64,000 nt of DNA from assembly GCF_024380015.1 (NCBI RefSeq), contig NZ_CP101508.1:1550902-1614901 (forward strand), written 5' to 3'. Within the stretch, counting starts at the first letter, position 1, and the number at the start of each line of letters is the position of its first letter. This DNA comes from Photobacterium atrarenae (lineage in GTDB: Bacteria; Pseudomonadota; Gammaproteobacteria; Enterobacterales; Vibrionaceae). Below the pieces are notes generated by a model. It saw only the letters and a program-made list of their open reading frames with translations, was not told where the DNA came from and did not search any database. The translations under genes were made by a program, and so were the position numbers. Below, in pieces: positions 55,632 to 64,000 of this stretch.

Positions 55632-55991
55632 TAGCTGGCGTATGGTGAATTTCTGCTGTCAATCTGACCTTCCAGCTCCCCCAAATCCTATGGCTTGTAT
55701 GAGTGCGTTCGATGACTTGTTTCGTCGGTTTGCATCGTCATTTCTGATATCCGCGAACAACCAAGTCCTTGAGCGGGCAGTGTGCAATTTGTTTGAGTTC
55801 TAATGATGCATGGGGATGGGATCTCTCGACCGCGTCAGTCGGACACTCTCTACAAGCTGAGGCAGCGGCCGGTATGAGACCGCTTACGGCCGTAAATCTC
55901 ACGTTACTGGGTTAAAAAAAGTGATTTTTTTCTGGTGATTTAGGATATGAGCTGATAATGTGCCGCCCCTCACAGCAATAGTGAGAAACTT
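55632..55991. other. Intergenic region before the BCCT gene
   Basis: Holds the transporter promoter. One inverted repeat, CGGCCG at 55866-55871 and 55887-55892, lies about 100 bases before the start; meaning unknown. Nothing else recognised. Confidence 0.4.
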
Positions 55992-57560
55992 ATGTATACC
56001 TCGACACCAAAAGTGAGTGACAAATTGGTTCCAACTCTAACGATTGGCTTTATCAGTTTGTTTCTCCTTTCCGCTCTTATTGACTTGTCGCTTGTTTCCC
56101 AAGTGATTCAGTCTATGTTTTCCGATGCAACTGCAATGTTTGGTTACCCTTGGCAATGGCTGATGGTACTCAACTTTGTTGTGGCTATCCTGATTGCGCT
56201 TAGCCCGAAAGGGAAAATCCGCCTGGGTCAGCAGAAGACACCGACGATTGGGACGTTTCGCTGGATGGCGATGATCATGTGTACCTTATTGGCAGGTGGC
56301 GGCGTGTTCTGGTCTGCGGCGGAGCCGATTTATCATTTCATCACCGTGCCACCGAGTTTTCCGGATACGGCCAGCGGGCTGGCGGAGTCTGCCGCGCCGG
56401 CATTGAGCCAGAGCTTTTTGCATTGGGGCTTTCTGGCCTGGGCGATTTTGGGGACACTGGCCACCATTGTGTTGATGCATGCGCATCATCAGGGTGGGGT
56501 GAAACTGCGTCCGCGAGCACTGCTTTATCCGCTGGTTGGCGATCGGCTGGAGTCACACTGGCTGGGCTCTGTGATTGATGCCTGTTCGATTATTGCCGTT
56601 GCTGCCGGCACTATCGGCCCGATTGGTTTTCTGGCATCTCAACTGGGCTACAGCCTTGAAGTTGTTATGGGGATTGAGAACACGTCTTCCAGCCAGCTGG
56701 CGATTCTGGCCGTTGTGGTGGCGATCTACTCGATTTCTGCCTTTACCGGGATGGATAAAGGACTGCAATGGCTGAGCCGACTGAATGTGATCGGTGCATT
56801 TGCCTTGTTGCTGGCAATGCTGATCCTGGGTCCGACCCAGTTCCTGTTTGAGCATTTTGGATCGGCATTTGCCACTTACCTGCAACACCTGCCGGAAATG
56901 AGCTTGAATGCGGATGCGCCGCAGTGGAACTCCTGGTGGACCTGGTTCTTCTGGGGCTGGTTCATTGGTTTCGCACCGATGATGGCGATTTTTATTGCGC
57001 GGATCTCCGAAGGCCGCTCAGTGCGTGAGTTGATCCTGATGGTTGCCATTGGTGCGCCTGTGGTGACGAACTTCTGGTTTACCGTACTGGGCGGTACCGG
57101 GATCTTCTTTGAGCTGCAAACACCGGGTACTATTTCCGGGCCGCTGAATGATGCTGGTTTGCCTGCCGTGTTGCTGGCAACGCTGACGCAGCTTCCGTTC
57201 AGTGATCTGCTTGTCGCGGCGTTTTTGGTGCTCACAACAACTTTTGTTGTGACGACCGGGGATTCGATGGCTTACTCGATCTCTATGGTAGTGAGTGGTG
57301 ATAATGAGCCGAAACCGACGCAACGCCTGTTCTGGGCTGTGGTGATGGGATGTGTGGCTGGTGTGCTGTTGGTGGCCGGAGACGGTGGGCTGAACGCGTT
57401 GCAGTCATTCATTGTGATCACTGCGGTGCCGGTGTCTGTATTGATTGCCGCGACCTTAATCACCGGACCGATGGCGGTGATACGCATGCAAGCAGACAAA
57501 GCGCGTCAGGCGCAAGCTCAGGTAGAGCAGGCAAACTATGCTGCCGCTTCTGTTTCATAA
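55992..57560 (+). CDS. BCCT family betaine/choline-type transporter
   Basis: A 522-residue carrier with 12 hydrophobic helices. Family landmarks: GGGVFWSAAEPIYHF in TM4, a region SAFTGMDKGLQWLSRLN, and the signature WWTWFFWGWFIGFAPMMAIFIARISEGRSVRELI of TM8. BCCT proteins import betaine, choline, carnitine or DMSP with Na+ or H+. The C-terminal tail is short, so it may lack osmosensing. It ends in a perfect palindromic terminator shared with the convergent dgcN gene. Confidence 0.9.
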   Translation: MYTSTPKVSDKLVPTLTIGFISLFLLSALIDLSLVSQVIQSMFSDATAMFGYPWQWLMVLNFVVAILIALSPKGKIRLGQQKTPTIGTFRWMAMIMCTLLAGGGVFWSAAEPIYHFITVPPSFPDTASGLAESAAPALSQSFLHWGFLAWAILGTLATIVLMHAHHQGGVKLRPRALLYPLVGDRLESHWLGSVIDACSIIAVAAGTIGPIGFLASQLGYSLEVVMGIENTSSSQLAILAVVVAIYSISAFTGMDKGLQWLSRLNVIGAFALLLAMLILGPTQFLFEHFGSAFATYLQHLPEMSLNADAPQWNSWWTWFFWGWFIGFAPMMAIFIARISEGRSVRELILMVAIGAPVVTNFWFTVLGGTGIFFELQTPGTISGPLNDAGLPAVLLATLTQLPFSDLLVAAFLVLTTTFVVTTGDSMAYSISMVVSGDNEPKPTQRLFWAVVMGCVAGVLLVAGDGGLNALQSFIVITAVPVSVLIAATLITGPMAVIRMQADKARQAQAQVEQANYAAASVS

Positions 57561-57590
57561 CAGCGCTCTCGGCGTTCAGGTTTGACGATG

Positions 57591-57614
57591 AAAACACTCC
57601 CTCGGGAGTGTTTT
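57591..57614. terminator. Bidirectional terminator
   Basis: AAAACACTCCC, TC, GGGAGTGTTTT, a perfect 11-bp stem between convergent genes. Confidence 0.9.
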
Positions 57615-57636
57615 ACTATGTCTGGCGTCTGGTGGT

Positions 57637-58641
57637 TTAAATTGAATGTAGCTTTTCAACAATCGAGGCCACACCAAATCGAATCGGATCAGTGACCGGC
57701 AGTTGGTAATCCTGTTCCCATTGTTGACACAGCGTCATTGCTTCCGCCTCAGTCATGGCTGCAGTATTCAGGGCGATGCCGACAAAGCAGGCTGCCGGGT
57801 TGGTCAGCCGGGCGGCCACCAGGTTTGCCTGCAGGGTGGCTTCAATCGACGGAATGTTCATATGCGGTACATGACGTACATGCTGGCGGCCGACTTCATG
57901 GCACAGGACCAGCGCGTCGGGTTGTGAGCCGTGCAGCAGCCCCAGGCTGACACCGGCAAACGCGGGATTTAACACCGAGCCCTGGCCTTCAATGACGTCC
58001 CAGTCATGGTCGGTGAATGCAGGGCTAATGGCTTCTGCCGCGCCGGAGATGAAATCGGCGACGACGGCATCGACTGAAATGCCTTTGCCTGAAATCAAGA
58101 TACCGGTCTGCCCGGTGGCACAGAAGCGGGTCTTGAGTCCCTGGCGATTCATCTCCGCTTCAAGTGCAAGCGAGGTATACATTTTCCCGACCGAGCAATC
58201 CGTACCGACAGTCAGCAACCTTTTTCCCGGGCGGGGAATACCGGTACCAATAGCCAGCGGCTGGTCAACATGACGTACATCATACAGGCAGCACTGACGA
58301 ATATTGGCGGCATGGTTTATGGCTGGAAAGCTGCTGAGGCGCTGGTGCATGCCGGAGGCAATGTTGTATCCCAGTTCCAGTGCTTCTTGCAGGGTTGCAA
58401 GCCAGGCTTGCGGAATCATGCCACCGGCATTGGCTGTGCCAATCACTAAGGTTTCAGCACCCTGCTGTTTGGCTTCTTCCAGGGACAAATCCGGCAAGCC
58501 GAGCGAAACCGTTTCCGGTGTCAGCCTGAACTGACCACTGCAATTTTGTGGCCGCCAGTGCAGGATCCCTTTTGCAGTTTTGGCAGCCAGCGGATCAGTA
58601 ACATCACCGAGAAAGAGAAGATAGGGTTGTGGGATTCTCAT
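57637..58641 (-). CDS. dgcN: DUF1611 family protein, D-glutamate N-acetyltransferase DgcN-like
   Basis: A 334-residue protein of the DUF1611 family. A P-loop-like TVGTDCSVGKMYTSLALEAEM and ATGQTGILISGKGISVDAVVADFISGAAE form the core; the C-terminal half binds the substrate in family members. DgcN acetylates D-glutamate in marine bacteria, with DgcA racemising the product. No dgcA is adjacent, so the specific role is inferred. It has no same-strand neighbour close by. Confidence 0.78.
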   Translation of the reverse strand: MRIPQPYLLFLGDVTDPLAAKTAKGILHWRPQNCSGQFRLTPETVSLGLPDLSLEEAKQQGAETLVIGTANAGGMIPQAWLATLQEALELGYNIASGMHQRLSSFPAINHAANIRQCCLYDVRHVDQPLAIGTGIPRPGKRLLTVGTDCSVGKMYTSLALEAEMNRQGLKTRFCATGQTGILISGKGISVDAVVADFISGAAEAISPAFTDHDWDVIEGQGSVLNPAFAGVSLGLLHGSQPDALVLCHEVGRQHVRHVPHMNIPSIEATLQANLVAARLTNPAACFVGIALNTAAMTEAEAMTLCQQWEQDYQLPVTDPIRFGVASIVEKLHSI

Positions 58642-58766
58642 TGTCTTTCCTTGTACTGAGGTTTGGGTGATATCTATTGTATATCAAGCACTAAGATATC
58701 ACTATGTATGGATGTAGGGGAAATGATCGGTGATAAATATCAGATAAATGCGAAGTGATAGCATGT

Positions 58767-58790
58767 AATAAACCCGCCGGTGGCGGGCTT
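58767..58790 (-). terminator. Terminator (minus strand)
   Basis: Minus-strand AAGCCCGCC, ACC, GGCGGGTTT with an AT tail; ends the secreted-protein gene. Confidence 0.8.
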
Positions 58791-58796
58791 ATTGGG

Positions 58797-59351
58797 CTAG
58801 AGATCTTCAACCGGAACCATGATATGCGCGTACGGCGTGTCTTTCCACATGACATAAGGGCCGCCGCTACTAGGGTCATCCGTGATTCCCTTCAGCATGG
58901 CTCGGGGGACAATGATCATCAGGTGAGGGCCGGTTTCAACATAGTCTTCGGCATTTTTGTGGTCAGGATGGTAGGGATCTGAGTTACTCACCCCGGCCCC
59001 TTCGTCACCTTGCAGCATGTAGGAAATACCGATGCTCTTAGGTTCAAAATCTTGCTTGTTTCCCATTGCACCTAGCATTTCCATCCATATGGCGTCATTA
59101 CACATGGGTATGTTATCCCCCGGAAAAGTGTCCGGCATACAGGTCCAGCCATTGCTGCCTTCGACCACTGTTTTGCCGTCAACCACAATGGTTGCATCGC
59201 CACTGATCGAAGGCGGCGCTGCAGATTTGGCACGGGCGATGCGTGCATCTAAAGCTTCGTCGGAAATTGTTTCGTCGGCAAAGGCTGCTGGGAGGACCAG
59301 TGTAGTCATCAGAAGGGTGAGCGAGAGTGCTGAATATTTAGAGCTAACCAT
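58797..59351 (-). CDS. Secreted protein of unknown function
   Basis: A 184-residue exported protein. Signal peptide LSLTLLMTTLVLPAAFA, then a soluble domain with two Cys (WTCMPDTFPGDNIPMC) that may pair, GPHLMIIVPRAML and YAHIMVPVEDL at the end. The repeated His-Ile-Met-Val/Leu-Met-Ile-Val-Pro strands suggest an internal duplication. No family is recognised. ATG 59351 follows GTGGAGACACC; the longer frame has no ribosome site. Confidence 0.7.
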   Translation of the reverse strand: MVSSKYSALSLTLLMTTLVLPAAFADETISDEALDARIARAKSAAPPSISGDATIVVDGKTVVEGSNGWTCMPDTFPGDNIPMCNDAIWMEMLGAMGNKQDFEPKSIGISYMLQGDEGAGVSNSDPYHPDHKNAEDYVETGPHLMIIVPRAMLKGITDDPSSGGPYVMWKDTPYAHIMVPVEDL

Positions 59352-59452
59352 GATGGTGTCTCCACGTTGAATGCGTTGGCTTGAGATGCCAACCCGATGT
59401 CTTGTCAAAGACACTTTTTAGTATAGGTCTCCGAAGTTGGACGAAGAGAGAA

Positions 59453-59479
59453 TAAAAACGCCGGCGAATGCCGGCGTTT
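59453..59479 (-). terminator. Terminator of the DUF3581 gene (minus strand)
   Basis: AAACGCCGGC, GAAT, GCCGGCGTTT, T run on the minus strand. Confidence 0.92.
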
Positions 59480-59504
59480 GGGAAAGGAGAGTTTTTGCTG
59501 TAGC

Positions 59505-60224
59505 TCAGGCGGCGAGCAAGGCGCTGAAGTCAACTTTACGCTGGTTGAAGCGGTTCACCAGATCGTCAATGTCGTCTTGACAGTAGGGCTTCAGGCCACT
59601 CATGACCATGCGTTTGCGACCGGTGCCAACAATTTCCCCATTTTCTTTGAAACAGAACTTCAGAGTCACGCTGCCACGTTTGCCATCGACATCAATGTCG
59701 GAGCCGGTCAGTTCAACCGTAGGCGAATGAATATCAAGGCGGGAGAAATCCAGTTCCATGCTCTCATAGATCACTAACGGACGCGCCGGGTTGATCATGA
59801 TTTGCTTGGACTCCATCAGTGGCACCATGATATGCGGGAAGTTCATCCCGGAGAATTGAACGTAACTCTTGGTGACTTGCTCAATCAATGTCTGGTTGAG
59901 GGTGGTTTCACCACTGCGGGTCACATGCAGGTATTCTTTACCGCCAGCATCGACCATCGAGAAATCGGTGTCGGATTTTTGATCGATCCGGAGCGGGATC
60001 CCGTCGTTGATCATGCCAGCAAACTCGAAGCGCATTTTCTGGCTCAGGCCGACCTTAGAAAGAATAACAGAGAAAAGCAGGTCGCCCGGAACACAGAAAC
60101 GCTTGTTATCTTCATCGTGAATCGGGTTGAAGTCACCAGCGACTTTTTTGGCGAAATGGCTGGCTTGCTCACGGGTGAAAGACACTTCACTGTTCTGCTC
60201 AGAGTAATACGAATCTAACAACAT
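59505..60224 (-). CDS. DUF3581 family protein
   Basis: A 239-residue protein of the DUF3581 family found in Vibrio and relatives. The N-terminus FTREQASHFAKKVAGDFNPIHDEDNKRFCVPGDLL resembles a MaoC/hotdog-type domain (the D-F-N-P-x-H stretch is the hydratase-2 motif), with a second beta-rich half. An acyl-binding or hydratase-like role is possible but unproven. ATG 60224 (MLLDSYYSEQ) gives the family's usual start; the longer frame is not conserved-looking. Confidence 0.78.
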   Translation of the reverse strand: MLLDSYYSEQNSEVSFTREQASHFAKKVAGDFNPIHDEDNKRFCVPGDLLFSVILSKVGLSQKMRFEFAGMINDGIPLRIDQKSDTDFSMVDAGGKEYLHVTRSGETTLNQTLIEQVTKSYVQFSGMNFPHIMVPLMESKQIMINPARPLVIYESMELDFSRLDIHSPTVELTGSDIDVDGKRGSVTLKFCFKENGEIVGTGRKRMVMSGLKPYCQDDIDDLVNRFNQRKVDFSALLAA

Positions 60225-60383
60225 GCTTAACTTATGAATACCTTGGTTAATCAAACTGCCACGTAGTTTACATGAGAACTTCATATGAGATGGTCTAGCC
60301 AGTGACAGGCGTTTATTGCTTGACTCCGGGATGAAAAAGGCTTAATCCGCTTGCGCGGTTTTAGGCCTGTTCAGGACCGGTCG

Positions 60384-60830
60384 CTAGAGTTTATGTCCTT
60401 GGTAAATGCTTGAAAAGTCTTTCCTTTGAAATTCTTTCGCTAATTCCTGTGGGTAAAAGCGGACTTGGGTTAGTCGGTCCAGTGGCAGCCATTCATAGCC
60501 AACTTGATAATCATCGGGTTGGCTTGCTGCATTGTTGAGTTGTAGCATGTGGGCTTCAACAAAGATTTCAACCTGGTGAAAGTCGGGTGGGCTGAAGGGG
60601 ACCGGGCTGCGCGCGGCGATGAAATCGCGAATACAGAGCACATCTCCCATCCGGGCTTCGGCCCCGAGCTCTTCTTTTAATTCACGATGGAATGCATCTT
60701 CCAGGGTCTCGCCATGTTCAATACCACCCCCAGGGGTGATGTACCAGATCCCTTTATTATCATGGTGTTTGCACAGCAAAATGTGACCTTGGTTATAAAA
60801 TACGGCACGAACGGATATTCGAGGTGTCAT
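60384..60830 (-). CDS. Nudix hydrolase
   Basis: A 148-residue Nudix protein. The Nudix box GGIEHGETLEDAFHRELKEELG is intact (all Glu ligands for Mg), preceded by VRAVFYNQGHILLCKHHD. It hydrolyses nucleoside diphosphate-X compounds; the substrate is not readable. Start at ATG 60830. Confidence 0.85.
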   Translation of the reverse strand: MTPRISVRAVFYNQGHILLCKHHDNKGIWYITPGGGIEHGETLEDAFHRELKEELGAEARMGDVLCIRDFIAARSPVPFSPPDFHQVEIFVEAHMLQLNNAASQPDDYQVGYEWLPLDRLTQVRFYPQELAKEFQRKDFSSIYQGHKL

Positions 60831-61077
60831 TGGTAACTTTTTCCCCTGTCTGATCAATGAACTGGCAGATCACGCAAAAAACCATGATTTTTGAGTGCAA
60901 CGAGCCGCATAATTATGTAAGCTTTCCTCTACTAACAAAGCTAATCTACTTTTAGCATATAAGAAAGAATTCTGGCTGGGTTACTTTATCTGAGCGATAA
61001 CAAAGTGCTGTAACAGTACGACAACCATCTTCTAGACGTGTAGAAGCTCAGGAAAAAAAGTAGCACGGAAGCTGCAA

Positions 61078-61124
61078 ATAAAAGCACTCAGTAAGCGGCG
61101 GTTCGCTGCCGTTTGCTGAGTGCT
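61078..61124 (-). terminator. Long-stem terminator of mobAB (minus strand)
   Basis: Stem of 19 pairs (61083-61101 with 61106-61124, three G-T wobbles) around a TTCG loop, with TTTTATTT on the minus strand. It lies 100 bases beyond the mobB stop. Confidence 0.8.
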
Positions 61125-61226
61125 ACTAAAATCAGCGTTCCTTTTCTATTCCCCTAAATTCGTCCCTGCGACGGAATAATGCTCAATACTTCTTCTGTTT
61201 CAGCACCGGCTTACTCTGGCGTGATC

Positions 61227-61748
61227 TCAACCAGACTGCTTGGCAAAACTCACGACAAAGTTGGTGATTTGCTCAAGGTCGTTGATGTCCAGTTGTGGCA
61301 GTTCAGTGTCAGCAGCGATATTGGCAGCCACAGCGATGATGTTTGGATCATCCGGGTGAAGCCAGGGTTTCCCTACCTCTCGGCGGTGCAATTCAATTTT
61401 CGGGAAGTTGAGTTGCTTGAACCCTTCCACCAGGATCAAATCGAGTTGAGTCTGATCCAACTGGGCGATGAGTTGGGGCAAGCTGGCTTCGGCTTCAGGT
61501 GTTTCCGTGATCAACGCATTGCGATAACGAGAGGAAATTAGCATCTGGCAGGCGCCGGCTTTGCGTAACCGGTAGCTGTCTTTGCCTTCTTTATCAATAT
61601 CAAAATTGTGGTGGGCATGTTTGATTACAGCGACGCGAATACCACGTGCGACCAGCTTGGGCAGCATGGCTTCCAGCAGGGTGGTTTTGCCGGTTCCGCT
61701 CCAGGCGGCGAAACCCAGCAGCGGCAGGGTTGCATTCATTTGACTCAT
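61227..61748 (-). CDS. mobB: Molybdopterin-guanine dinucleotide biosynthesis protein B
   Basis: A 173-residue P-loop protein. The Walker A is [41 protein letters not shown] is the MobB hallmark, and [20 protein letters not shown] is the Walker B region. MobB binds GTP and assists MobA in attaching GMP to molybdopterin. The start overlaps the mobA stop (ATGA). Confidence 0.93.
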   Translation of the reverse strand: MSQMNATLPLLGFAAWSGTGKTTLLEAMLPKLVARGIRVAVIKHAHHNFDIDKEGKDSYRLRKAGACQMLISSRYRNALITETPEAEASLPQLIAQLDQTQLDLILVEGFKQLNFPKIELHRREVGKPWLHPDDPNIIAVAANIAADTELPQLDINDLEQITNFVVSFAKQSG

Positions 61749-62335
61749 GATGGTTGTCCAAATGTCTCGAGTTCTTGCGGTGTGTTGAGGTTGATAAACG
61801 CGCGGGGCTGATCGCTGAAATCAACCGTGATCATCTTGCATTGGCGATAGAGCAGCGTGATCTTGCGGTCGCCGTCGTCGAGAAACTGCTCCAGCTTGGG
61901 CAAGATTCGCCGGTTCATCAGCGTGACCACAGGCTGAATGTATTCCCCGTCATGGGCGACGGCAATATCGGTATCGGCCTGACAGGCTGACGCCATCCGG
62001 GTGACCAGATCGTCCGGCAGGTTGGGGCAGTCACAGGGGACAAAGCCAATCCACTCCGCATCCAGGTGATGCAGGGCGGCGTGTATGCCCCCGAGCGGCC
62101 CCGGATAGCCCTTCAGATGATCGCCAAAAACCCGTCCATAGGCTTGATAACGAGCCTGGTTGCGGTTGGCATTGATACTGATCGCCTTGGTTTGTGGGGT
62201 GAGCGTCTCCAGAATATGCTCGATCATGGCCCGTCCGGCCAGCGGGACGAGCCCTTTATCATTGCCGCCCATGCGGCTGGCTTGGCCACCGGCCAGAATG
62301 ACCCAGTGCGTATTGTCAGGCGTAGGCATGCTCAT
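61745..62335 (-). CDS. mobA: Molybdenum cofactor guanylyltransferase MobA
   Basis: A 196-residue nucleotidyltransferase that makes molybdopterin-guanine dinucleotide. The N-terminal [25 protein letters not shown] loop is the GTP-binding signature; [19 protein letters not shown] and VPCDCPNLP (metal Asp) follow. ATG 62335 has GAGAGGAAC upstream. The frame is open for another 74 codons 5', but that part encodes a decayed ABC ATPase fragment and not MobA. Confidence 0.93.
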   Translation of the reverse strand: MSMPTPDNTHWVILAGGQASRMGGNDKGLVPLAGRAMIEHILETLTPQTKAISINANRNQARYQAYGRVFGDHLKGYPGPLGGIHAALHHLDAEWIGFVPCDCPNLPDDLVTRMASACQADTDIAVAHDGEYIQPVVTLMNRRILPKLEQFLDDGDRKITLLYRQCKMITVDFSDQPRAFINLNTPQELETFGQPS

Positions 62336-62449
62336 GTTGTTCCTCTCAACGAGCTGTAAATCTGCTCGTTCTTTTAATTGTGTGTCTGAAATGGTCCTTT
62401 GGCGACGGCGAAGGGCGGTCAGGGCATTTTGCTGATGGCTGGTGAGTAC

Positions 62450-62595
62450 CAGACCTCTGCTACGTGCCACCAAATCTCGGGCAATTGCGACCCGCGAGTG
62501 CTTACCGCCGGATAATACGGAAACGTGCTCGTCCGCCAAGGTTTCTAACCCTACCATACGTAGGGCATTAATGGCTTCTATTCTGCACTGTTGTC
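62450..62595 (-). pseudogene. ABC transporter ATPase fragment
   Basis: A minus-strand stretch encodes [20 protein letters not shown], then [22 protein letters not shown]: the ABC signature (LSGG) region and the helix leading to Walker B, similar to PhnC/ThiQ-type ATPases. The D-E of Walker B is missing and the sequence drifts after that. A TGA stop lies 5' of it. No Walker A is seen. It is a remnant of a gene now lost, in frame with mobA. Confidence 0.6.
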
Positions 62596-62743
62596 AGTGT
62601 CTAGAGGTGAATTTCAGACTATCACTGACGTTATAACAGGAGAGCTCGGCATTTTCAGTCTTTCTGCCAAAAAGTTTGCGCTGACGATACAACCGGCCAT
62701 TGCTGATGAGCTTTAGGGGAGGCCTGTAACCTAAAACAGGTCA

Positions 62744-62782
62744 AAATAATAAAGGCATGAATGATTCATGCCTTTATTATTT
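62744..62782 (-). terminator. Terminator (minus strand)
   Basis: AAATAATAAAGGCATG palindrome with CATGCCTTTATTATTT; positioned 90 bases after the small membrane ORF. It could also work on the plus strand (TTTTT). Confidence 0.8.
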
Positions 62783-62869
62783 TTGGAACCAACCGAGACA
62801 GTGTGTTGTGACAGACCATGATATTGTGATTGACATAGCTTTCGCATCTTTTGGTTAGCAGAGATTCAG

Positions 62870-62971
62870 CTACAGCAGAATAAGTCCCATTGCCAGAATG
62901 GCGGCAGCCGTCAAAACAGTGCGGCGGATAATCCCCATATGGGTTGGTACTATCATTTCAGTATGATTCAT
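62870..62971 (-). CDS. Small membrane protein, 33 residues
   Basis: An ATG frame of 33 codons, below normal size cut-offs. It has a very good ribosome site (AACAAGGAGCTGCT) and a terminator downstream. The peptide starts MNHTEMIVPTHMGIIRRTVL and continues TAAAILAMGLILL, one transmembrane helix after a Met/His-rich head and an Arg pair. It resembles no family I can name; small respiratory or transporter subunits have this build. Confidence 0.6.
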   Translation of the reverse strand: MNHTEMIVPTHMGIIRRTVLTAAAILAMGLILL

Positions 62972-63115
62972 AGCAGCTCCTTGTTGTTATTAAAAAACCT
63001 TAGCGGTTGATTTAATGATAGTCGGTTTTTGCTAACTTTGTAAAAAAGATGTTAATTTTCAATCTGGTATACGCCACTTTGATTGTCTGGTATTTCCTTT
63101 GACGCAGTGTGCAGA

Positions 63116-64000
63116 CTAATAGTGGGGGATCAGGAGCTGTTGACCGGCAAAAATCATCGAGCCGGTCAGATCGTTCGCATTCATGATCCGGGCAACGGTG
63201 GTATTGTTGCTTTCGGCCAGTTCACTCAGTGAATCACCGGGCTGAATGTCATGGATGATAAATTTTTGCTTCACATACTCACCACTGAGTCTGTTGTTAT
63301 AAAACGTTTGACGTGTGTGGTGGGGCAGTAAAATCTTGTTATCTCGGTTGGCATGGGTGTGGCCGCTCAGGTATCCCGGATTCAGTGCGTACACGGCCTG
63401 GCTGTCGAGACCGGCGTGGCGGGCGATCAGCTCGAGAGTCACCCGGTTGCGAACGACCACTTCGGTCAGCACAGGTTGCGGATGTATTTCGAGCAAGGGC
63501 AGATTGTGCTGGTGGCGTTGTTTAATCAAGTCGGCCATGGCAAGCAGTTTCGGCACATACAAGCGGGTTTCCTTGGGGAGCTTGAGTGCCCAGAAGTCGG
63601 TGGATTTCTGCTGGGCACGGTTGCGTTTGATGGCCCGCCGGACCCGGCCTTCTCCGGTATTATAGGCTGCAATGGCATGGAGCCAGTCCCCCTTGAACTT
63701 GTCATGCAGATACTCAAGTAGATCCAGAGCTGCAGTGGTGGACGTGACAATGTCACGCCTGCCATCGTATCCCTTTAGATATTCGAGACCGAATGTTTTT
63801 CCGGTCGGGATAGTGATTTGCCATAGCCCGGCGGCGCCACGGTGTGAGTAGGCTTTGGGATTGAATGCACTTTCAACAAATGGGAGCAGTACCAATTCAA
63901 GCGGCATGTTACGTTGGTCAACCTGCTGGTAGATGTAGTAGAGAAACGGTTCAGCTCGTTTGGTGACGGTATCGAGGTGGTGCGGGTTGTCCAGATACCA
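63116..64000 (-). CDS. mltD: Membrane-bound lytic transglycosylase MltD, 5' partial
   Basis: The frame runs off the window end, so the N-terminus (lipoprotein signal) is missing; about 295 residues are seen. The SLT domain has the catalytic Glu in LLPFVESAFNPKAYS, GAAGLWQITIPTGKTFGL and AIAAYNTGEGRVRRAI. Two C-terminal LysM repeats follow (VVVRNRVTLELIARHAGL and HDIQPGDSLSELAESNNTTV, ending QQLLIPHY). It cleaves peptidoglycan glycan strands to 1,6-anhydro-muropeptides. The usual neighbour is gloB, outside the window. Confidence 0.93.
   Translation of the reverse strand, partial: WYLDNPHHLDTVTKRAEPFLYYIYQQVDQRNMPLELVLLPFVESAFNPKAYSHRGAAGLWQITIPTGKTFGLEYLKGYDGRRDIVTSTTAALDLLEYLHDKFKGDWLHAIAAYNTGEGRVRRAIKRNRAQQKSTDFWALKLPKETRLYVPKLLAMADLIKQRHQHNLPLLEIHPQPVLTEVVVRNRVTLELIARHAGLDSQAVYALNPGYLSGHTHANRDNKILLPHHTRQTFYNNRLSGEYVKQKFIIHDIQPGDSLSELAESNNTTVARIMNANDLTGSMIFAGQQLLIPHY

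Noticed and set aside
55866-55892. Inverted repeat before the BCCT gene considered as a riboswitch
   Set aside because: Only a 6-bp stem with no known riboswitch core; kept as a note on the intergenic region.

Overview
The window looks like chromosomal DNA of a marine gammaproteobacterium, most likely a member of the Vibrionaceae (Photobacterium, Grimontia or Enterovibrio type; inference). The pointers are DUF3334, DUF3802 and DUF3581 proteins, a VcINDY-like dicarboxylate carrier, NagK and TapT proteins close to enterobacterial ones, several methyl-accepting chemotaxis proteins and a dense set of short rho-independent terminators. Base composition is moderate with AT-rich promoter gaps. No rRNA, tRNA, CRISPR array, insertion sequence or prophage was recognised.

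Layout. 1-9.8 kb: accessory metabolism and transport (partial retropepsin-like protease, MerR plus quinone reductase pair, S66 peptidase, YgfF dehydrogenase, AbrB membrane protein, LysE exporter divergent from LysR), then a secreted ParB/Srx-fold protein, DUF3334 and a glutaredoxin-like protein. 10-15 kb: signalling block with a receiver-CheX protein translationally coupled to a PAS-GGDEF cyclase, DUF3802 and a chemoreceptor. 15-30 kb: tapT, nagK, rhlE, tag, a flippase, a FabH-like synthase, an oxidoreductase, an INDY transporter, a CRP-box small ORF, sanA, maeA, a mycobacterial-type menB and a cytochrome b561. 31-40 kb: an HrpB-like helicase, TerB, hrpA and a dCache chemoreceptor.

40.7-43.5 kb holds an overlapping three-gene operon: a CysM-like PLP synthase, a JAMM metalloprotease and a single polypeptide fusing a ThiS/MoaD sulfur carrier, a ThiF/MoeB E1 enzyme and a rhodanese. 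It resembles the CysM-CysO-Mec-MoeZ sulfur-carrier cysteine route of mycobacteria, but with the carrier locked in the middle of a fusion, so that its Gly-Gly would have to be released by proteolysis, possibly by the JAMM neighbour.

49.1-55.6 kb is an expanded curli (functional amyloid) locus: csgD-csgE-csgF-csgG, then csgB-csgA1, csgA2, and csgA3 with a CsgC-like gene, all on one strand and split by terminators into four units. The three major-subunit paralogues have curlin-type repeats in which the second ladder glutamine is replaced by isoleucine, and they are rich in Tyr, Asp and Ser; the nucleator CsgB is closer to the classical pattern. csgB and csgA3 share an upstream sequence box.

56-64 kb: a BCCT transporter, a DgcN-like enzyme, a secreted unknown, DUF3581, a Nudix hydrolase, mobA-mobB (with a decayed ABC ATPase fragment fused in frame upstream of mobA), an unlisted 33-residue membrane peptide gene and the 3' part of mltD running off the end.
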